Shown here in pieces: positions 44,273 through 48,565 of a DNA stretch of 48,565 bases. The stretch is from positions 1 to 48,565 of the forward strand of contig CAMYKT010000013.1 of NCBI GenBank assembly GCA_947259185.1. The letters are read 5' to 3'. Within the stretch, counting starts at the first letter, position 1. Each line of letters begins with the position of its first letter. A model generated the notes under the pieces. That model worked only from the letters and a program-made list of their open reading frames with translations, made no database searches and was not told the DNA's origin. Position numbers and translations under genes: made by a program. The DNA is from an uncultured Methanobacteriaceae archaeon. GTDB lineage: Archaea; Methanobacteriota; Methanobacteria; Methanobacteriales; Methanobacteriaceae.

Positions 44273-44968
44273 TTAGATTTTCATAACACTGGGTGAAGTA
44301 GCCTTAAAACCAGCAAAAACCTGAATACCTAAATCCAGATTAAGTTTTTCCCAGGAATACCGAGTAATATCCACTAAAACTGGTATATTATTTCCTAAAT
44401 CTAATTTAATTCGTACCATCTTATTTTTAAGTTCCATGCCCACTATCTTTCCAGGTAGTATATTACGTACACTGGACTCCTGCATTTGGGTCATGATAAA
44501 AATATCTTCCGGGCTTAATAAAATCAGGGCCTGATCCCCTAGCTCCAGGTCATCGGATATAGGCAGCATGACTTCATGATCCCCCACCTGAATACCCATC
44601 ACCTGATTTTCTTTATCCCGGGTAATGACCTGGCCTTCAATTTCATTCATGTGGCTGTGTTTTTGCAGAATTTCATTCAGTTTCTTATATTCTTTAATAA
44701 TCAACTTTCCGGTGGGGGTAAGCTGGCTACCACCACCACCACCTTTACCTCCTCTCTGGGTGAGAACCACCGGAGATCCTACCACCTTTTCCATAATTTC
44801 TATGTATTTCAAGGCAGTGCGGTAGGGCACCTGTGCCTGTTGGGAGGCTCTGGTTATGGAGCCGCAGCTATCTATTTTTTTTAGAAGATTGAATTTTTTA
44901 TCATCAATTAATAGATACTGGTTATCTATTTCCAGTTGATATTCCGGCTGGTCCCTGATATTTGCCAT
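44273..44968 (-). CDS. modE: ModE-type molybdate/tungstate-responsive regulator
   Basis: The 231-residue protein has the ModE winged helix at about 15-100: LLKKIDSCGSITRASQQAQVPYRTALKYIEIME, then RGGKGGGGGSQLTPTG, the glycine-rich wing typical of ModE. A C-terminal part with one to two TOBE/Mop-like domains follows, including LPGKIVGMELKNKMVRIKLDLG. It would bind oxyanion and control molybdate uptake or formylmethanofuran dehydrogenase genes. AGGAG precedes ATG 44968. The downstream gene on the same strand is the ferredoxin, behind array C. Confidence 0.88.
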   Translation of the reverse strand: MANIRDQPEYQLEIDNQYLLIDDKKFNLLKKIDSCGSITRASQQAQVPYRTALKYIEIMEKVVGSPVVLTQRGGKGGGGGSQLTPTGKLIIKEYKKLNEILQKHSHMNEIEGQVITRDKENQVMGIQVGDHEVMLPISDDLELGDQALILLSPEDIFIMTQMQESSVRNILPGKIVGMELKNKMVRIKLDLGNNIPVLVDITRYSWEKLNLDLGIQVFAGFKATSPSVMKI

Positions 44969-45054
44969 AATATGTCTCCTAAAAATATGGTATGTACTAA
45001 AAAGTAATTAAATATTTAGTAGTAAGCCTGATAAAAAAATAACCTTTAATTTAC

Positions 45055-46626
45055 TTATTGTGAAGTAAATCTATCAATAACCAGCATAATCCGTTCTAAA
45101 ACCCCGGATAATGGCCCTGCTTTTCGGGTAACCTTACGCAGTAAACGCACATCCCTTTTTTCAAAACCCCTCAACAGCAAAAGAGACAGGATGTATACTA
45201 CTGGAGCGATTATAACTGCCAGCAGGAGTCCCAGCAAGTTCTGGGGTAAAAAGAATATGGCACCACCCATAACTAGAGATGCCCCGATAATTTTCCCAAA
45301 AGCCAAAAAAGGAGGGTTAATTTTAGTTATCCTGTAAGTCTGGAAGAGTATGGCCAGCATGATAATGAATGCGGCAATGGTGGTGGCCAGCGCGGCTCCT
45401 TCAATACCATAAACCGGCACCAGAGCCAGGTTCAAGACCAGGTTCAATCCGGCCCCAGCTATGAGGATATACATGGGGTGGCGGGGGTAGCCAATACCCT
45501 GAACAATACTGGAAGCCACCATAAAAAGAGTGTAAAAGGTCATCCCAATAACCAGAATACTCAGTGCACCAGAACCCGCTGTAAACTCACTACCAAATAA
45601 TTGTCCCAGTATGGGCTGGGAGAAAAGGGCAATTCCCACACACATAGGCAGCACCAGTAAAATAACCATACGATAGGACTGCACCATATAGGTGGTTAAA
45701 AGTTCCTTATCCTTAAGAGCAAATGCTTCTGATGCTGCAGGTAAAACTGCAGTGGCCACTGAAAGTGATATTACCAGGGGCAATCGGGCTAAAGGATCAG
45801 CTGCAGTATAATAACCAATATCCTGTAAAGCCATATAAACTCCCATCACAAAAATCCCAATATCATAGATGGCCATTTCCGATAGGGCTGTAATTATAAC
45901 GGGAATAGAAAAGCCAAGCAGAGTCTTGATTAAACCCAACTCCTGCCGGAAACTAAAGCGGTGCTCGGGATCTATCTCCGGTAAGTACTTCCACAGATAT
46001 TTTTTAAATATAATATACGCACTAAGAGCCGAAGCTGCAAATCCTATGGCCGTTCCTAAAACTGCTCCAGCAGCATAAAAACCAGCCATAACCAGTACCA
46101 CGGCAAAGGTAATCATGAATACTTGTTCTACTGCCCGGGTGGCCACAATGTATTCCATTTTATATAAACCCTGGAAAGCTCCCCGGAAGGCCCCTACAAT
46201 CACACTAAAGGGGGTGATAAGGGCCACAGCCTGGAGGGGATAAGCCACCAGTGGCTTTCCAAAGACTTCATTGGCCAGCCAGGGAGCCGTAAAAAACATT
46301 ACTATAGAAAAAAAGATCCCCAGAAAAATCATAAGTTTTAAGGAAGTAAATACCACCTGACGGGCCATTTGATCTTCACCCAGGGCCTTATGCTGAGCCA
46401 CATATTTGGCTATAGCAGGAGGTAGCCCTCCAGCAGATAATATCTGGAATATCCCCTGGAAAGGAAGAGTTAAACCCAACAAACCATATCCCTGGGGACC
46501 TAAAAGTTGGCCCATGAGCATACGATAGATGTAACCTCCGAAACGGAAAATGAGGTTACTGATTATGATAAGGAAACTTCCCTTAACCAGTTTAGAGCTA
46601 GCACTTGAACCATTAGATGAAGACAT
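45055..46626 (-). CDS. Polysaccharide/lipid-II-type flippase (MOP superfamily, MVF/SpoVB-like)
   Basis: The 523-residue membrane protein has about fourteen hydrophobic segments. It begins SKLVKGSFLIIISNLIFRFGGYIYR, a typical start of oligosaccharide flippases, and continues LGPQGYGLLGL, GGLPPAIAKYVA and the mid motif VISLSVATAVLPAASEA. It should flip an isoprenoid-linked saccharide across the membrane, in line with UppP and the polymerase- and GT-B-like proteins in the window. Whether its cargo is pseudomurein precursor or another glycan cannot be judged. It is monocistronic; GGTGAT precedes ATG 46626. Confidence 0.88.
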   Translation of the reverse strand: MSSSNGSSASSKLVKGSFLIIISNLIFRFGGYIYRMLMGQLLGPQGYGLLGLTLPFQGIFQILSAGGLPPAIAKYVAQHKALGEDQMARQVVFTSLKLMIFLGIFFSIVMFFTAPWLANEVFGKPLVAYPLQAVALITPFSVIVGAFRGAFQGLYKMEYIVATRAVEQVFMITFAVVLVMAGFYAAGAVLGTAIGFAASALSAYIIFKKYLWKYLPEIDPEHRFSFRQELGLIKTLLGFSIPVIITALSEMAIYDIGIFVMGVYMALQDIGYYTAADPLARLPLVISLSVATAVLPAASEAFALKDKELLTTYMVQSYRMVILLVLPMCVGIALFSQPILGQLFGSEFTAGSGALSILVIGMTFYTLFMVASSIVQGIGYPRHPMYILIAGAGLNLVLNLALVPVYGIEGAALATTIAAFIIMLAILFQTYRITKINPPFLAFGKIIGASLVMGGAIFFLPQNLLGLLLAVIIAPVVYILSLLLLRGFEKRDVRLLRKVTRKAGPLSGVLERIMLVIDRFTSQ

Positions 46627-46793
46627 TAAATCACCGCTAATAATGAAAGAATAATTAGTTTTTTTATAAAAACAAAAGAACCATATGAATTAGATATTAT
46701 TTAGAATAATAGCTTATATACTTAATTCCTGAATTTCTTAAAAATTAAAATATGCTCTAAAAATTAACCATTTCCCTTTTAAAAAAATAGTAA

Positions 46794-47393
46794 TTAAGGG
46801 GCTTCCCCTCCACCATATCTTTTCAGGTAACGGGCAAACATATTAACTGTTTTTTTAAGTGTCCTGAAACCCTCTTTATCCTCTTTTAATCCCTCTAATG
46901 TATCCTGGGACCATAAACACGCCCCCAGGTTAGCACCAAAAGAACCTCCACTTACGGGTATGATTCCCGAGAGGATGTAGTAAGTGTGTATCTGTTGTAT
47001 GGCTAATTCCTGACCACCAGATCTATCTCCCCCTACGGCAATACCCATTCCTATTTTACCCCGGAGAGAATCATAGTCTTCTGCTCCCAGAGCACGGCAG
47101 CGATCCATGATGGCCTTTAACTGGGCACTTATAGTACCATTGTACATGGGACTGGCCATTATTATACCGTCTGCTTCTTTTAAGAGTTCAAAAACAGGTA
47201 CCATATCATCTTTCAGGACACACTCCTTATTTTTCAGGCAGTAGTCGCAGTGGCGGCATGGGCCAATCTTTTTACCTCTAACTGCGAAAAATTCGGTTTC
47301 AAAACCCTTATCTTCCAGCATATTCAATGCTTCATGCAAGGCATAATCGGTGGCTTTTTTCCGGGGACTGCCACATATTCCTACGATTTTCAT
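46794..47393 (-). CDS. Iron-sulfur flavoprotein (Isf), NADPH-dependent FMN reductase fold
   Basis: The 199-residue protein has a flavodoxin-like fold with the FMN loop GICGSPRKKATDYAL and a compact cluster motif, CRHCDYCLKNKEC (CX2CX2CX5C), that distinguishes Isf from other FMN reductases. SPMYNGTISAQLKAIMDRC is the second FMN segment. Isf proteins reduce O2 and H2O2 using ferredoxin in methanogens and are thought to act in oxidative stress. ATG 47393 has GGGAGAG upstream. It is monocistronic, between the flippase and the MFS transporter. Confidence 0.9.
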   Translation of the reverse strand: MKIVGICGSPRKKATDYALHEALNMLEDKGFETEFFAVRGKKIGPCRHCDYCLKNKECVLKDDMVPVFELLKEADGIIMASPMYNGTISAQLKAIMDRCRALGAEDYDSLRGKIGMGIAVGGDRSGGQELAIQQIHTYYILSGIIPVSGGSFGANLGACLWSQDTLEGLKEDKEGFRTLKKTVNMFARYLKRYGGGEAP

Positions 47394-47589
47394 AATGGAT
47401 AACTCTCCCTTAACTTAGAATCCGTACTACACATATGAAATTATTTACAGATATTTATGATGGGGGACTCTAAAATATTTTTTTAAATTTATCAAAACCC
47501 CTTGAAAATAGGGTTAAGGAAATTAAAATAGTATTTTAATGCCCATATTTTACCTAGGATAAATTTTAATGCTTATTTTTCAAATAAAA

Positions 47590-48565
47590 TCATGATTCAT
47601 CTTCCTGGTGGTAAAGGTTCAGTAATTTTCGTTCCTCATCTTTTTTAGGGAACATGAAAAAGATCAGTGCCCCTCCCAGGAGGATGGCCAGGATACCTGC
47701 CAGGTGGGCCCAGTGTTCCCCGGCCAGGAAAGAATTTTTAGCTGCATTCATGATGGGGGTGGCATATTCTGGATATCTGAGGGCCAGTTCCTGGGCACTG
47801 GAAAATGATTTTTGCAGGGTGGCCACCACACTGGCCGATATCTGTGCTTCCTTTTCCGGAGGCAGTCCACTGATTTCTTGGGCAAAAGATCGGGCATATC
47901 CGGCGGTGAGCAAGGCCCCGAATATGGAGGTCATGATGGCTCCTCCTAAATCCCGCTGCAAATCAGCAGTACCTGAGGCCATACCCACTCTTTTTACTGG
48001 AACTGAACCGGTGAGAGAATGGGAAGCAGGGGTACCAGCCAAACCCACCCCGATACCGATAAGTGCATAGGTTAAACCCACCATCCAGTAGGGTATTCCT
48101 TCTTTCCATAAAAAGAGCATGCTTAAAAAACCCAGAAGACAGAAAAAGTAGCCGGATAAGAGGGTGAAGCGGGAGCCATGGGAGCCCACCAGCTTAGCCG
48201 ACTGGGGAGCCACCAGGACCATGAACACTACCGCGGGTAAGATGGCCACCCCGGCTTCCAGGGTGGAGTAGGCCAACACATTCTGCAGGTATTGCTGGCC
48301 AATATACATGGCCCCCATCAGAGACCCGAAGACGATTATGCCGGCAGCAGCTGCCACCCAGAATATACGCCGGCTGGCAACTTTCAAATCAAATAATGGA
48401 TTATTAACTCTTTTCTGGCGGATGATGAAGAATAATCCGGTAGCCATGGTTATAAACACTAATATCAGGGCCAGATTCAGTTCCTGGGGAACTGGGAGCA
48501 GGTTGATGGCCAGTACCAGGGTTCCCAGCATGATGAGTGAGAGTAAACCTCCCAGGTTATCCACC
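47590..48565 (-). CDS. DHA2-family (EmrB/QacA-like) MFS transporter, C-terminal part
   Basis: About 324 residues of a larger membrane protein are present; the N-terminus lies beyond the window edge. At least eight hydrophobic segments are visible. LIGIGVGLAGTPASHSLTG and SGTADLQRDLGGAIMTSIFGAL fit the second half of 14-TM DHA2 multidrug or solute exporters. It ends with a charged cytoplasmic tail. Substrate cannot be read. Confidence 0.87.
   Translation of the reverse strand, partial: VDNLGGLLSLIMLGTLVLAINLLPVPQELNLALILVFITMATGLFFIIRQKRVNNPLFDLKVASRRIFWVAAAAGIIVFGSLMGAMYIGQQYLQNVLAYSTLEAGVAILPAVVFMVLVAPQSAKLVGSHGSRFTLLSGYFFCLLGFLSMLFLWKEGIPYWMVGLTYALIGIGVGLAGTPASHSLTGSVPVKRVGMASGTADLQRDLGGAIMTSIFGALLTAGYARSFAQEISGLPPEKEAQISASVVATLQKSFSSAQELALRYPEYATPIMNAAKNSFLAGEHWAHLAGILAILLGGALIFFMFPKKDEERKLLNLYHQEDES

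Noticed and set aside
44720..44760. Glycine run in ModE as an unusual expansion
   Set aside because: GGKGGGG is the normal wing of the ModE DNA-binding domain, so it is not novel.
47490..47530. Short hairpin AACCCC...GGGTT upstream of the transporter's 3' end
   Set aside because: Only about five pairs with a long loop, not convincing as a terminator.

Overview
The window is a stretch of archaeal chromosome, almost certainly from a hydrogenotrophic methanogen of the Methanobacteriales, most likely Methanobacterium or a close relative. The evidence is F420-dependent methylene-H4MPT dehydrogenase (mtd), methanogenesis marker 12, the archaeal ACS/CODH subunits CdhA and CdhB, an archaeal Kae1, an archaeal-type ThrRS, a giant DUF11 surface protein, and undecaprenyl recycling and flippase genes as expected in pseudomurein-walled cells. 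Intergenic DNA is very A+T rich with TATA-type promoters. Ribosome binding sites are typically GGTGA or GGAGG, and several genes appear to start at TTG or GTG.

Layout. 1-8.2 kb: the start of kae1 (minus), an 11-repeat DUF11 secreted protein, an archaeal CobT-like phosphoribosyltransferase, and a lemA-htpX pair. 8.3-12.4 kb: uppP, ilvE, two nearly identical tRNA-Val genes flanking an EFR1-type flavodoxin/ferredoxin gene, and a membrane-anchored Mrr-like nuclease. 12.6-14.2 kb: surE with an apparent 8-residue internal deletion, an unannotated 48-aa protein, and an Sm-like protein. 14.2-18.6 kb (minus): ilvB (disrupted), ilvN, ilvC and methanogenesis marker 12. 19-25.6 kb: purD, argF, argS, an archaeal signal peptidase and ilvD. 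25.7-30 kb: a MgtC/DUF4010 membrane protein, a cupin, hcp with a small rubredoxin gene, and a TrmB-type regulator. 30-33.2 kb: thrS, then a parA-like ATPase with a tiny partner. 33.2-38.6 kb: a radical SAM/HhH protein, cfbB/cbiA, a polymerase-like membrane protein, a GT-B protein and a C39-like protein. 38.8-44.2 kb: mtd, then the CO dehydrogenase genes with cdhA and cdhB divergently arranged, then ferredoxin-hisB. 44.2-48.6 kb: modE, a polysaccharide flippase, an iron-sulfur flavoprotein and a partial DHA2 MFS transporter.

Functionally the window combines branched-chain amino acid synthesis (ilvB, N, C, D, E), arginine and purine steps, C1/CO metabolism with its ferredoxins, redox or nitrosative defence (hcp, rubredoxin, Isf), and envelope polysaccharide handling (uppP, flippase, Wzy-like, GT-B).

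The most unusual signal is non-coding. Three arrays of a strict 7-bp repeat, (TTATAA followed by G or C)n, lie at 9.21, 32.02 and 44.24 kb. Each is just upstream of a gene start, and one directly precedes the parA-like gene. They could be centromere-like sites or operators of an undescribed DNA-binding system. Second in interest are two coding deletions (surE, ilvB) that look like short-repeat deletions or assembly errors, and the split cdhA/cdhB locus.
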